A stretch of DNA of 64,000 nt from Lampris incognitus (Eukaryota; Chordata; Actinopteri; Lampriformes; Lampridae), in the NCBI RefSeq assembly GCF_029633865.1, contig NC_079216.1, forward strand, positions 21,530,519 through 21,594,518, given 5' to 3'. A program made the position numbers and the translations under genes. Shown piece after piece: positions 28,101 to 34,797 of this stretch (the first letter of the stretch is position 1; each line of letters opens with the position of its first letter). The notes below the pieces were generated by a model. That model saw only the letters and a program-made list of their open reading frames with translations, was not told the origin of the DNA and did not search any database.

Positions 28101-29477
28101 TAACATGTTATCTGGATGTGGCTCATGTGGTAAATGGTGAATATGGCCCAAATATCACAAAAATGTGGGCCACCTTTGGCAAATATGTGGTACATGCAGC
28201 TTTGTTCTGGCCCAGATCTGGCAAACGAGCGGACCACCCAAGTGCCATCATTCCAAGCGGTATGTGGGCCAGATGAAAGTGTCAGTGTGGGACGGGTCCG
28301 AGCCACAGCAATTTTGCTATCTGGGTGGTAACAACCCTCAGTTCCCAACGTGTGTAATTGGGTTTGTTTCATTCATATTTTCGCATCATCAGATGTAGTG
28401 GCTTGATGAGAACTGTGCCTGTCTGTGTGTGTGCTGTTAGATGGTGATCACAGAGGCTTACATCCTGGAAACAGAGCCTCTGGCTGAGGGCATCAACAAC
28501 TTCACAGTAAGTACCCTTACACACACACATCTACAGACACACACACACATGCGCGCGCCGTTTTCTGAAGTTGAGCTATTTGCAAGTTTTTTGGGAGACA
28601 AAGTTGGAAAATCCTGGCGTTCATCCAACACGCAAAACAGTAAAATTTGATGGGAATGACAAAAAAAATGACACAAAAACAAGCATGTTACTTTTGTCAC
28701 TTAATTATTTTACAATTCTGTTCCTCTTATGTTTGCTGAAGTCGCAACAAGCTTTTGATACCAAACCTGTAAAACCTGCTCGTGCTCATGGCAGCAGAGC
28801 CATGAGCTGCATGTGCCGCAGAGGCGACTCATGCTTGTCATTCGCTGCGTTGTTCTCAAATATATATATACAATGATTTCAAAGTGAGTATTTACTATTT
28901 TATAACAGTACCTTTTCAAATAAGGATTTCTGTGTCTAAAATAACGTCCTTTTGAGAAAATCTGAATACTTGAACTACGTTTGAACGATTGAGCTGTAGC
29001 CTAAAAGCAAACTGTCAAAGAATCCACCCCCTTGTGAACGCACACACTGATTGACTGTTGAGACCAATGGAGATGCCGGCTTGCAAAGAACCCTCCTGAT
29101 TGGCTGATGCAGAGTTGGGGGGGGGGGCAGAGAAAACGGTCGGTCTCTGTTTACAACGTCTAAGGCGGCCAGAGATCGGATATAATTCTCCGTGCATCTA
29201 CTTGACAGTTGTTGAGATGTAGAAAGAGTTTGGCCAAATATTATAAAAAGTGTTTTAAATTAATTAAAATCACTGATAGCCATTTTAACCTCGTAACAAT
29301 CCTTAACAAGGAATAGGAAAATTCCAAAACCCGACCCCAGGTGATGAAAGACAACTTTAACTTACTGCTGACGTGCTTTCTAACGCATTGCCACTCACAA
29401 CGCTTTACTTCCAGTACCTGATGAGTCAAGACGAGCTCGTGAAGGAGATGAGGCGAAATCAGACGGCATTTGTTTGA
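760..29477 (+). CDS. ppfibp2: Liprin-beta (PPFIBP2-type), 3' 18 coding exons, 5' incomplete
   Basis: Scaffold protein of the liprin family, which in animals binds LAR-type receptor phosphatases and other liprins at cell-matrix and synaptic contacts (family knowledge). Coding exons, all with AG/GT borders: 760-821, 1062-1137, 1367-1449, 1699-1766, 1872-1941, 13247-13409, 13817-13849, 16093-16219, 16351-16470, 18824-18974, 21533-21644, 23147-23235, 23434-23556, 23694-23819, 25136-25324, 26205-26417, 28441-28506, 29415-29477 (TGA). Phases agree at every junction; the sum after the first split codon is 1932 nt, or 644 codons with the stop. The order is coiled-coil tail, Ser-rich linker, then three SAM domains. 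PPFIBP2 is preferred over PPFIBP1 because of peptides such as [22 protein letters not shown] and GLSP near the end. The start and earlier exons lie outside the window. Paralogue a/b status cannot be judged. Confidence 0.88.
1699..1941 (+). CDS. ppfibp2: ppfibp2 linker exons (SSPLLM / VQNSMETS)
   Basis: Exon 1699-1766 (phase 0 to 2) encodes [20 protein letters not shown] plus DS. Exon 1872-1941 encodes [20 protein letters not shown] followed by AWQ. Liprin-betas carry a comparable SSPLL...SPFQ.ELDS stretch after the coiled coil. The second exon is recognised by phase: starting at 1872 in phase 2 and ending before GT at 1942 in phase 0, it joins exactly to exon 13247. A GC donor at 1939 would break the frame. 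A (CA)/(TA) microsatellite of about 60 bp fills the 105-bp intron between the two exons. The second exon is less certain than the first. Confidence 0.65.
1770..1836. repeat. (CA)n/(TA)n microsatellite
   Basis: (CA)5 grades into about 20 TA units, then TACATATATACACACA, inside the short ppfibp2 intron 1767-1871. Confidence 0.9.
2065..2516 (-). mobile_element. tRNA-derived SINE (family A)
   Basis: On the minus strand it begins GGGGTGTCCAGGTAGCGTAG (A-box-like) with a B box GGTTCGAATCCCC, then a unique body ending in a C/T-rich plus-strand tail (CCCCTTTTCTCCCCAATTG). It matches 61020-61461 along its length. Short target duplications of TCCTTGTTT flank it (about 2055-2063 and 2523-2531). Confidence 0.8.
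3001..3066. repeat. (GT)n and (CCTG)n microsatellites
   Basis: GTGTGTGTGTGTGTGCGTGT followed by TGCC repeated about six times. Confidence 0.85.
3722..3860 (-). mobile_element. RTE-like LINE 3' end, 5'-truncated
   Basis: The reverse complement reads GATGATCTGCTGTGGCGACC CCTAATGGGAGCAGCCGAAA and ends in (GTA)n. This is the same 3' end as 6427-6606 and 56560-56700. Confidence 0.75.
4664..4865. mobile_element. 202-bp MITE with 15-bp inverted ends
   Basis: Terminal inverted repeat CCAAGGCTCAGCGTT (4665-4679) is a perfect match to AACGCTGAGCCTTGG (4851-4865). A 5-bp duplication GTATC lies at 4659-4663 and 4866-4870. It interrupts the 3' end of a Tc1 relic. A second copy, lacking its left end, is at about 55766-55924. 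Confidence 0.75.
5020..6150. pseudogene. Tc1-like transposon relics in both orientations
   Basis: The plus strand 5160-5615 contains transposase N-terminal pieces such as [18 protein letters not shown]-like and [13 protein letters not shown]. The minus strand 6130-5925 contains [12 protein letters not shown]. Frames are broken. These are probably two separate relics or one rearranged one. Confidence 0.6.
6160..6413 (-). mobile_element. LINE/SINE 3' tail repeat (CAAGTCAAGT end)
   Basis: The reverse complement ends GGCAAATTTGTAATTTGTGA TATTG...ACTTGACTTGAC, the same tail as plus-strand 54240-54302. The body continues to about 6413, where an RTE end is inserted, and resumes at 6620. Confidence 0.55.
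6427..6606 (+). mobile_element. RTE-like LINE 3' end, 180 bp, with target duplication
   Basis: The 5'-truncated tail reads ATGTGATGAGGGAGGACATG and ends in (GTA)n. The 13-bp duplication AACATTGAAAGAG flanks it at 6414-6426 and 6607-6619. Confidence 0.8.
7575..8175 (+). mobile_element. 5S rRNA-derived SINE (SINE3-like)
   Basis: 7580-7672 resembles 5S rRNA: GCCATACCA start, GAAGCTAAGCAGG, then GGCTAATACTTAGATGGGAG ACC (internal promoter A/IE/C boxes). A LINE-derived tail follows, ending GATAAAGCGCTATATAAACG and (ATT)n at 8150-8176. It lies inside the L2 relic between its pre-RT and endonuclease pieces. It is a retroposon, not a 5S gene. Confidence 0.8.
8584..8942 (-). mobile_element. RTE-like LINE 3' end (second subfamily)
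   Basis: The minus strand ends CGCTGTGGCGACCCCTGAGA AACAGGGAATAAGCTGAAAG AAGAAG. It separates GDFNIH (right of 8396) from YRPPG (8975) of the L2 endonuclease, so it is a nested insertion. 9390-9530 is a related piece in the opposite orientation. Confidence 0.65.
10590..11252 (+). mobile_element. L2/Maui-type LINE 3' end, nested
   Basis: The plus strand encodes the C-terminal RT tail: [35 protein letters not shown] (10736-10835), then QWWNELP-like and [10 protein letters not shown]-like segments in broken frames. It ends GTCGCTTTGGATAAAAGCGT CAGCTAAATGACTGTAATG, a standard L2 3' terminus. It lies in opposite orientation inside the L2 relic. Confidence 0.85.
11476..11680. mobile_element. hAT-type MITE, near-perfect hairpin
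   Basis: The left arm (CAGCAGTGGCTAACTATGTG, GAGAGCCATGTGTATGCAGG) and right arm are almost fully complementary over about 85 bp each, with a loop near 11572. The 8-bp flanks TCCTAGCG / TCCTAGCA (11468-11475, 11681-11688) are typical of hAT. It is inserted in the esterase ORF1 of the L2 relic. Confidence 0.8.
12166..13246. other. ppfibp2 intron, no gene recognised
   Basis: Mostly anonymous DNA. 12360-12610 is rich in CA/TG dinucleotides without a long pure run. Confidence 0.6.
13247..16470 (+). CDS. ppfibp2: ppfibp2 linker exons including a 33-bp cassette
   Basis: Exon 13247-13409 encodes [20 protein letters not shown] and an acidic Ser-rich tail. Exon 13817-13849 is a 33-bp microexon (11 codons, [11 protein letters not shown]), phase 1 to phase 1, so it can be skipped without changing the frame. 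Exon 16093-16219 encodes a basic end, [13 protein letters not shown]. Exon 16351-16470 encodes IRRSQSGS...[15 protein letters not shown]. The GIKK.(W/F)GK.RR.QS motif followed by [13 protein letters not shown] is a strong liprin-beta signature just before SAM1. Confidence 0.85.
13850..15437. other. ppfibp2 intron, no gene recognised
   Basis: No exon with a fitting phase and no known transposon is visible. 14230-14400 has short CA-rich stretches. Confidence 0.6.
15455..15843 (+). mobile_element. tRNA-derived SINE (family B) with 17-bp target duplication
   Basis: It starts GGCGGCACGGTGGTGCAGTG GTTAG (A box) with a B box GGGTTCGAGCCCC, a (GT)n at 15683-15717, and a 3' tail GGATAATGGATGGATGGG. 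The duplication TAGTAATGTTAGAATGG flanks it at 15438-15454 and 15844-15860, exact. Relatives are at 18193-18645, 23938-24066 and 52678-52745. Confidence 0.85.
16230..16326. repeat. (CA)n microsatellite filling a short intron
   Basis: About 42 uninterrupted CA units (16231-16315) make up most of the 131-bp ppfibp2 intron 16220-16350. Confidence 0.95.
16527..18165 (-). mobile_element. Complete Tc1/mariner element (1639 bp) in a ppfibp2 intron
   Basis: TA dinucleotides at 16525-16526 and 18166-18167 flank inverted repeats starting CAGTGCATC(C/T)GGAAAGTA. The repeats stay nearly identical for over 200 bp per side. One uninterrupted transposase ORF lies between them. Low end-to-end divergence suggests a recent insertion. 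Confidence 0.95.
16743..17762 (-). CDS. Tc1-like transposase, intact, 339 aa
   Basis: Cut-and-paste transposase of the DD34E group. The N-terminal paired-like helix-turn-helix starts [20 protein letters not shown] and includes a GRP-type linker (AGRPAKLS). Catalytic residues are visible: D in [10 protein letters not shown] (about 152), D in [10 protein letters not shown] (about 243) and E in [11 protein letters not shown] (about 278). The [13 protein letters not shown] motif lies between. Length is equal to the canonical 340 residues, and there is no internal stop or frameshift. It sits inside the inverted repeats at 16527-18165 and is antisense to ppfibp2. Confidence 0.95.
   Translation of the reverse strand: MKSKEMSVDLRDRIVSRHRSGEGYKKISTALKVLKSPVVSIICKWKKFGSTRTLPRAGRPAKLSNRGRRALVREVTKNPMVTLTELQRSSVEMGEPFRRTTTSAALHQSGLYGRVARWKPLLGKRHMTAHLEFARKHLKDSQTMRNKILWSDETKTELFHLNAKRHVWKKPGTSHHLANTIPTVKHGGGSIMLWGCFSVAGTGRQVRIKGKMNGAKYREILDENLLQSAQDLRLRRRFTFQHDNDPKHTAKTMKEWLRDKSVNVLEWPSQSPDLNPIEHLWKDLKIAVQRCSPFNLTELERIFREEWEKYPKYSCAKLVASYPRKLEAVIAAKGASTKY
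18193..18645 (+). mobile_element. tRNA-derived SINE (family B) with expanded (GT)n
   Basis: GGCGGCATGGTGCCACAGTG GTTAG and the B box GGGTTCTAGCCCC are followed by the shared body. A (GT)/(GA)n block at 18389-18500 replaces the short GT tract of the other copy. The end reads GGATAAGCGATGGATGAAC. Confidence 0.8.
18824..21644 (+). CDS. ppfibp2: ppfibp2 SAM domain 1 (two exons)
   Basis: Exon 18824-18974 encodes [20 protein letters not shown], then [20 protein letters not shown] and TPQEIEK. Exon 21533-21644 begins [20 protein letters not shown] and ends LDHIWVT with a split Arg codon. Together they form a complete SAM fold with the W.....V..WL...GL.QY pattern and the basic H.KK.L helix. Family knowledge: the SAM array binds liprin-alpha. 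The 2.6-kb intron contains a LINE 3' end (19740-20272) and the start of a Penelope-like element. Confidence 0.93.
19740..20272 (+). mobile_element. LINE 3' end (family X), 5'-truncated
   Basis: Encodes the C-terminal reverse-transcriptase tail: [10 protein letters not shown]-like start at 19825, [26 protein letters not shown] (19915 on), [20 protein letters not shown] and [10 protein letters not shown]. It ends TGATGATGAGATGGAG. Relatives are at 35157-35831 (minus) and 59307-60023 (plus). Clade not assigned with confidence. Confidence 0.8.
20600..22860 (+). pseudogene. Penelope-like element remnant with GIY-YIG domain
   Basis: The plus strand 20845-21200 reads [33 protein letters not shown], the GIY-YIG endonuclease typical of Penelope-like elements, after an LVHPKDRVP lead. 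Terminal repeats carrying AAAGTTGAATCAGTTCATCT and AACGTTTATTGAGAGAAACG TTTCATCACTC occur at 20640-20680, 21958-22060 and, inverted, 22803-22860. ppfibp2 exon 21533-21644 lies inside this interval, so the pieces are at least two insertions. Confidence 0.7.
22393..22799. mobile_element. MITE with GCCCCTTTTCCA ends, nested in Penelope-like repeat
   Basis: Ends TGCCCCTTTTCCACT and ATGGAAAAGGGGCAG form inverted repeats. TA is duplicated at 22391-22392 and 22800-22801. Sub-terminal GAGTTGAGTTGAGTTG runs match inverted ACTCAACTCTATTCGACTC. The Penelope sequence GAGGTCACTTA / GATGAGTGATGGAAC resumes on either side. Confidence 0.75.
23147..23556 (+). CDS. ppfibp2: ppfibp2 SAM domain 2 (two exons)
   Basis: Exon 23147-23235 encodes [20 protein letters not shown] and GHMLQYLTV. 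Exon 23434-23556 encodes [20 protein letters not shown] and [21 protein letters not shown]. The [28 protein letters not shown] stretch is the clearest indicator of PPFIBP2 over PPFIBP1. Both borders at 23235 and 23556 are phase 0. Confidence 0.93.
23652..23686. repeat. (GT)n next to a splice acceptor
   Basis: About 15 GT units end eight bases before the exon at 23694 and serve as its polypyrimidine region. Confidence 0.9.
23694..25324 (+). CDS. ppfibp2: ppfibp2 SAM domain 3 (two exons)
   Basis: Exon 23694-23819 encodes [20 protein letters not shown] and [15 protein letters not shown]. Exon 25136-25324 encodes [37 protein letters not shown] and a stretch ending ITAKVR. This is the most conserved part of liprin-beta ([27 protein letters not shown]). 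The acceptor at 23694 directly follows a (GT)n run and the one at 25136 follows a (CA)n run. The intron between holds an unclassified dispersed repeat (24170-24900). Confidence 0.94.
23938..24066 (+). mobile_element. SINE family B 3' end, truncated
   Basis: Matches the 3' part of 15455-15843: GGCCTGGCGGCCTGTCCAGG, GACTGCTGTGATAGG and the GGATAAGCGGTTTAGATAAT tail. Confidence 0.75.
24170..24900. repeat. Unclassified dispersed repeat, copy 1
   Basis: Begins with a hairpin TTTCATTTCATGC...GCACATGAAATGAAATG, then CCCCCAGCCCACA. Internal direct repeats: GTCTGCATGGGCTAGC(A/G)G TTAG twice, and a 55-bp unit GTACTGGGTGAGGCCGC twice. It matches 53400-54087 over most of its length. No coding capacity or LTR-type ends were seen. 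Confidence 0.7.
25056..25108. repeat. (CA)n microsatellite
   Basis: About 26 CA units, 30 bp before the acceptor of ppfibp2 exon 25136. Confidence 0.95.
26205..26438 (+). CDS. ppfibp2: ppfibp2 C-terminal exon with optional readthrough stop
   Basis: Spliced form 26205-26417 encodes [30 protein letters not shown] and [10 protein letters not shown], 71 codons, with a CAG|GTGGGG donor. If this donor is not used, the frame continues seven codons to TGA at 26436-26438, giving a tail ...REQVGLDVS. The mammalian PPFIBP2 C-terminus, as I recall it, ends similarly (...DQVGQIS), so this exon may serve as a true last exon in one isoform. A possible poly(A) signal for that isoform is the AATAAA near 27332. 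Confidence 0.8.
   Translation, partial: PKKLGFSNLTHLRRKRSDDSTDYICPMESSLSPPQLSPCQSVLNGLQTRPYAGFRGLSPILDREADYAREQVGLDVS
27947..28325. mobile_element. 379-bp repeat with CCCAGATAGC inverted ends
   Basis: CCCAGATAGC (27947-27956) is mirrored by GCTATCTGGG (28316-28325). The inside consists of diverged repeats of ATGTGGGCCAC, GGCAAAGATGCGG and ATATGGCCCAAATAT, spaced about 60-120 bp. It resembles a non-autonomous DNA transposon. No target duplication could be fixed. Confidence 0.6.
28441..29477 (+). CDS. ppfibp2: ppfibp2 last two coding exons (long C-terminus)
   Basis: Exon 28441-28506 encodes [20 protein letters not shown] and FT. Exon 29415-29477 encodes [20 protein letters not shown] and TGA. 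The EGINN(L/F)T motif corresponds to the GAFSEGINNLT region near the end of liprin-beta-1, which supports these as genuine terminal exons even though mammalian PPFIBP2 lacks them in the form I remember. Both exons are phase 0. Confidence 0.75.
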
Positions 29478-29629
29478 CGGGACTGACACGACGTTGGCTC
29501 ACTATTGATGTCAATCAACTCAGAGGCCAATGATAACCAATCTCACACTGGACCCTAAAGGCCACAACCTAACCCTGCACTTTGGTTTCAGCTACGTCTG
29601 CTTCTGCTAACTCATATAATACATCAAAC

Positions 29630-29835
29630 TAGGGATGCACCGACACAGATACCGGCACTGGTTATCAGCTGATACCAGGCTACTATGGAACATCGTTATT
29701 GCTGGTTTTACCTAAGAATAAAATCCAATACCAAAGGCCATGAATTAACATTTAACAAATAAAGGCAAAATGGCTCGAAATGTGTTGTCCGAATCAGTAT
29801 CTACAGTGAAAAAAAAATGATACCGGTGCATCCCT
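29630..29835. mobile_element. hAT-type MITE (206 bp)
   Basis: Ends TAGGGATGCACCG and CGGTGCATCCCTA. 8-bp flanks CATCAAAC (29622-29629) and CATCAAAT (29836-29843) differ at one base. It lies in the likely 3' UTR of ppfibp2. Confidence 0.85.
29717..29763 (+). terminator. ppfibp2: Candidate ppfibp2 poly(A) signals inside a MITE
   Basis: Two AATAAA hexamers lie at 29717-29722 and 29758-29763, 240-286 bp after the long-isoform stop. Both are inside the hAT-type MITE at 29630-29835, so the transcript end may have been supplied by the transposon. No RNA evidence is available here. Confidence 0.35.
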
Positions 29836-30008
29836 ACATCAAATTACTGCATTGCATTCATACTGAAGATATAAATGATCTTAGAAATGACATCCATAAA
29901 GGACAACACTGATTGTTGATGATAATGGTAAAGGGTCAACTTGTTTATAACAATGAAGTCTTTCTCCTCTGACTCTTACTTGCTTTGACAAAAAGTGACA
30001 GTTTATAT

Positions 30009-30262
30009 TGTAACGTGCCCGAATGAGTAGACACGTTGGCCCTTGACTAACGGGTCGGACCCTTTAGTCGACTGGTTAACGTAGTCGCTTGTGGTGAGGG
30101 AGCCATGGGTTCGCGTCCCGGATGCGGCGTCCCGAGCTGCCCCCTGAATTCGCTACATTGGTGTCAGAAGTGGGATGGTCAGATCGTGAGGTCATCGGAA
30201 GCGTATGCGCCCAGAGGCGTGAAGGAGCTGATATGCTTCCCCCCTCCTTCGGGAAGCTATGA
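30009..30262 (+). mobile_element. Mini-LTR element family 1, 5' LTR plus internal part
   Basis: LTR 30009-30157 starts TGTAACGTG and ends GAATTCGCTACA. It carries A-box-like TTAGTCGACTGGTTAACG and B-box-like GGGTTCGCGTCCCGG. The primer-site-like TTGGTGTCAGAAGTGGGATG follows at once. The copy breaks off near 30262 in CCCCTCCTTCGGGAAGC, without a 3' LTR. Confidence 0.75.
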
Positions 30263-30294
30263 CTAGCTTGAGACTAGCTTGGTCTAGTCAGAAA

Positions 30295-30395
30295 GGCACG
30301 AACTGATGAAGCCTCTTGGATGAGAGGCAAAAACGTCTTCACGGATATATACCAAGTCTAGTTGCACTTGATTCAATTCCTTTGGGTAAGTGAAG
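30295..30395. repeat. Fragment of the GCCTCTCATCC palindromic repeat
   Basis: GGATGAGAGGCAAAAACGTC TTCACGGATATATACCAAGT and TTGCACTTGATTCAATTCCTTTGG match one arm of the palindrome at 62403-62535. Confidence 0.7.
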
Positions 30396-30423
30396 CTTGT
30401 GGTTGCACTACATGACAACATTT

Positions 30424-30826
30424 TGTAGCGAATTCGGGTGGGCAGCCGGGAACCGCCGCAGCCGGGACGCGAACCCAGGTCTGCTGCACCACAGGCGACT
30501 ACGGTGACCAGTAGACTAAAGCGTCCGACCCGTTAACCAAGGGCTAGCAAGTCTAGTCGTTCCACTACCCCCCTCCTTCGGGAAGCGCGTCAGCATACCA
30601 GCTATCTCACGCCTCTGAGAGCACGCGCTTCCGATGGTCTCACGGTCTCCCCATCCCACTTCTGATACCAATGTAGCGAATTCGGGGTGTAGTCTGGGAG
30701 ACCGTCGCTACAGCCGGGACGCGAACCCGTGTCTCCCACTCCGCAAGCGATAACGTTTATCAGTCGAATAAAGGGTCCGACCCATTAGCCAAGGGCCAAC
30801 GTGTCTACTTATCCATGCACGTTACA
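30424..30826 (-). mobile_element. Mini-LTR element family 1, complete (403 bp)
   Basis: On the minus strand the 5' LTR is 30826-30672 (TGTAACGTGC...GCTACA), the primer site TTGGTATCAGAAGTGGGATG follows, the purine tract GAAGGAGGGGGGTAG precedes, and the 3' LTR is 30564-30424. Both LTRs contain the tRNA-like boxes (for example CTGGGTTCGCGTCCCGG in the 3' LTR). The LTRs have diverged, so this is an older insertion. Flanks ATTT and ATAT do not match exactly. Confidence 0.8.
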
Positions 30827-30839
30827 ATATTTACGTCAG

Positions 30840-32940
30840 CAAAAATTTGTGCATATACAAAATGAAACTGACACCATCAAAAATATGATTGTTTCCCAGC
30901 ATATATGCACAGTTATGATGCTAAATCACAGATGTGATGGTTTAATTTGAATTTCAATGTTGAACTACAAACATGCAGTCTAATCCAGACTTCTAAAGGA
31001 CATCTGCGTAGCGTTTGCATTTTGCTCCCTTTAAGTGCTAAGACACGATTAGATGCAAAGCACATCAATGTATTTCTGTGTTTCGAGACTGCATAATGCA
31101 TCTCTCAAAAGACTGGTAAAAAGGGTGACCACAGAATCTGAGTGACGTGCTGACCTTCAGTCATAGAACCAACTTGCCACCATAGCCTAACTTTGTTTCA
31201 TCTTGGTCAACACACGTCTTTATAGATAGAAAACTTACCAAGGGCATCATGGTTGCTCTTCTGCCCCATGGACAGAGGGTGCCACTGAAGAAGATTCCTC
31301 ATTCAACCAATAAAACCTGGCCAAAGTCAGAGGTAAAGTCTAGCGAGCTGCAGATGTCCTTCAGTGAAGCCCTGCAAATATAAAGCCTAAGAGGTAGTTA
31401 CATTTCTAGTGGACAGGACAACCACCCTGTTAAGAGTAGCCATGTCTGCATTGCTGTAAGCCAGACCACAGAGTCTGCCAATGAGAAAGATACTAGCTGG
31501 TTAAAGCCTGGCCCTGCAACCATGTTTCGATAACAGATATAAAAATCATCGACTGGTGCTAGTATGGGTGATGCAGCATAGCTGATACAGCATAGGTTGT
31601 TGCAGCCTGGCATCTTCCAGAAAGTTAATGAGGGAGAGGATGAAAAGTTTGTAAAACGAACAGGTGAGAGATGGAGAGAAGACCTAAGCAGGCTTATGAA
31701 GAAGATAGACCTCAGAATCCCCTCCTTCCGACCTCATGCATGAGGAGTCTAATGAACAGTGTGCACAGTTCTACATACTTTGCAGAGGCTAAGAAAGTAA
31801 GAAGGCTGCCTTGAATGAGAGAAGCTTAAAATTCAGACTGGCCAATGTCTCAAACGGAGGCTCATTAAGAGCACTCCGAACAGAGTTCTGAATGCTGTCA
31901 GAGCTCAATGTGCATCTCAGAGTTCAGAGCTCATATGAATTTCAAGCACATGAGCTACTGGTGGAAGGTGAAAGAAACTCTGGTGATTAAAAACCCTGGG
32001 TTTGAGTGCCAGTGCTGCCCCTGAGCCCACATGCAACAGCATATCTGCTCTGACTGGGAGAAACCACAGGGCACGCACCAGCAACTCCATCAGGTCTGCC
32101 ATCAAAGCCTTGTGGGACCAGTCCAGAACAACCAGTAGGACTCCACTTTCAGCACTCTTACCCTCACTAAAACAGTGGACAAGAGAGGAAAAAGGAGGGG
32201 CGGCATATTGCAGGCTTTGAGGCTACTGGTGTTCTATGGGAATCTATCCCCCAAATTTAAGTCACCATGTATTTAAAGTGTATAACATAAAATGTTTAAA
32301 CACAGTTTACAACAATAAAAGGGAGCAGTTAAAAACATTTACATAATCATTTAAGGCTTAGTGGTTTAGCCAGATGAAGCACAATTATGACAAGCTGAAA
32401 AAGTGAGAGAAAGCATCAGGCAGACTGGCCATTTGAGTCCCTGCGTAGAGCAGAAGAGAAGTTACTTTTTACAATGACTACAATTGAGCCATTAAGTCAC
32501 ATAGCAATGGCAACTCAATTATGGGAGCCTCAGTCATAGACAAAGGGCATAGGCACAGAGGCTGGAGAGGGCAGATCAGCATACTCAGTGGACCTAACCA
32601 TCAGGTCAGACTCTTGTGGATCCGATAATCACTCCAAATTGTCTGATGCTGTCAAAGCCAGTTCCTCAGAATGACAAAGAGGTTACTTAACCACTGGTTC
32701 ACAAGGGTCTAGGAGCGGGGGGGGGGGGGCACAGAGTGTCCGTCACAAGCCCTTGCAGTGTCTCCTGTATTGACTGTATTTGAAAAATATGGCTGGTCAC
32801 TCTTCACCGCTCTTGGGGTGAGCTATGCCAAAACATCCTTGTGTGCTTCCCCCTCTATGTATAACTGAATCCTCTCTCCAAAGAGCTGCACTAAGCATGA
32901 GGGGTTACCTGGGTGCATATAATTCCATTAGAGGAAGGGA
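30840..32940. other. Intergenic DNA, nothing recognised
   Basis: No splice-compatible coding segment and no known transposon protein was seen on either strand. A G(13) run lies near 32717. Confidence 0.5.
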
Positions 32941-33219
32941 TACTAGGGTGACCATACCTCCTCTTTTTCCTGGATATGTCCTCTTTTGGGGACCTAAAAT
33001 ATGCATCAAGCCGATATTTCTAAATCGCCAAAAATGTCCGAGATTTGGCTTTTGCTTTCTACAGTTGTCATTTGTTGTGTGTATTTTTGCATTGCTTTGA
33101 CCTTTCTCTTTAGGTCACACATTATTGCATACCACCATTGGTCTGTCATATACACACCCTTCATGCAAACATTGTTCAAACTACTTACATTCACGCAAAC
33201 ATTGGTCAAACACTAGTGT

Positions 33220-34500
33220 CTAGTCACAGAAAGCTGAATCAGTTCATCTGGACACAACGTTTATTGAGAGAAATGTTTCATCATTCATCTAAGTGACCTC
33301 TTCAGTCTCAACTGACTGCAGGTATCCCACCCTTATAAACAACACAGTGGCATAACGACCAAAAACAGGGATCGGTTTCATATGCAAATTGCTGTGACCT
33401 TTAACTACAGTTACAATGGCCATGTGTACTATTCACAGAGGATTAGGGAATAGTTGAAATCACAGCATTGTAAGATGGTGACATGTACTCTTAGGCCCCC
33501 TCCCTTCGGTTCAGGGATGGTCGTTCCCTCTTCACATAGATGGCCTCTTTGACTCCCCATTCAAACCAGCGTTTCTCCCCACCAAGGATGTATGTGCACG
33601 TCCTCATCCTTGAAAGAGTGTACTCTCCTGTAGATGGGAGATGGGATCTCCGTAACAATGTACACTATATTGCCATTTGTGCTAGGGGACCCGATCCTTG
33701 TGATGGACAAATATTTGGTGCAGCGTGTTTTGGGGTTTGAAAGCAAACGAGATGCAGTGTTTAGAAAATATGCATCTCAACTATTTCAACACTCCCATCA
33801 CATATGAAATCACCACTGGTTTACACTTAGGCCATTGTTGTCCTCCCTCTCTCTTCGATCGACTGGTACACTGTTTGAGCATCTTCCTGGCTTTGAAAAA
33901 CGCCCAGTTAGGAAAACCACACTTGACCAGGGCCTGTTTAATGTGGGATTTCTCCCCTTCCCCAGCTGCTGTGTCAGTGTGGACGTTGTCAGCTCAGTGG
34001 TACATCATCCTGATGACTCCTAGTTTGTGCTCCAGTGGATGATCAAACCTTAAGTACTGATCAGCATGTGCTGGTTTACTGTAAACATCAACAATCAAAT
34101 GTACCCCCATCACTAATTGCAATTTCACTGTCCAAGAAGGCTAATCTGTTATTTTTCACACCCTCCCTGGTGAACTTGATGTAGTTGTCCACAGAATTAA
34201 TGTGGTTAGTATTATGTCCTGAGATTTAATTTTAACCCAGGCGTCGTCCACAAATCTGAACCAATGGCTAGGTAGTGTCCCTGGATAGGACATCAGAGCC
34301 CTCATTTTCACTTCCTCCATATACAAGTTGGGTGGAAGCACAAGAATGGATACTATGCTCCTGACTGGTTCTTGGGATCTGCTGTCCCAGACAATCTTTT
34401 CCAGGAAGGGGAACTAGAGGATGACCGTATGGATGCTGATGATTCAAGTTCTGAACTACCCTGCAGCGATGACTCAGAAAGTGAACTAGAAATATGAGCA
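33220..34500 (-). pseudogene. Penelope-like element remnant
   Basis: Terminal repeat (GCTGAATCAGTTCATCTGGA, ACGTTTATTGAGAGAAATGT) at 33226-33330. The minus strand carries a decayed GIY-YIG region near 33560-33745 and, at 34341-34156, an RT piece with MRALMSYPGTLPSHWFRFVD DAWVKIKSQD, whose FVDDAWVKIK corresponds to the RT catalytic YxDD block. Frames are broken and the N-terminal RT is missing. Confidence 0.75.
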
Positions 34501-34641
34501 TCCATCTAAAAAAGCCAAAGTTAATTAAAAAATGTTGATTGATTATTCAAAATCTGTTTCAAACGGTGCTTTCAATATTTACTCTAGGTTCCCTCTAAGA
34601 TTCTAAGACATAGGGACCACATTTGTCCTGAAAGAAATTAT

Positions 34642-34797
<156 letters not shown>

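Noticed and set aside
28010-28372. Overlapping open frames on both strands
   Set aside because: They fall in an internally repetitive MITE-like sequence with inverted ends; no conserved peptide.
31398-32220. Several 60-70-codon open frames
   Set aside because: No splice context, no recognisable motif, both strands equally open: chance frames.
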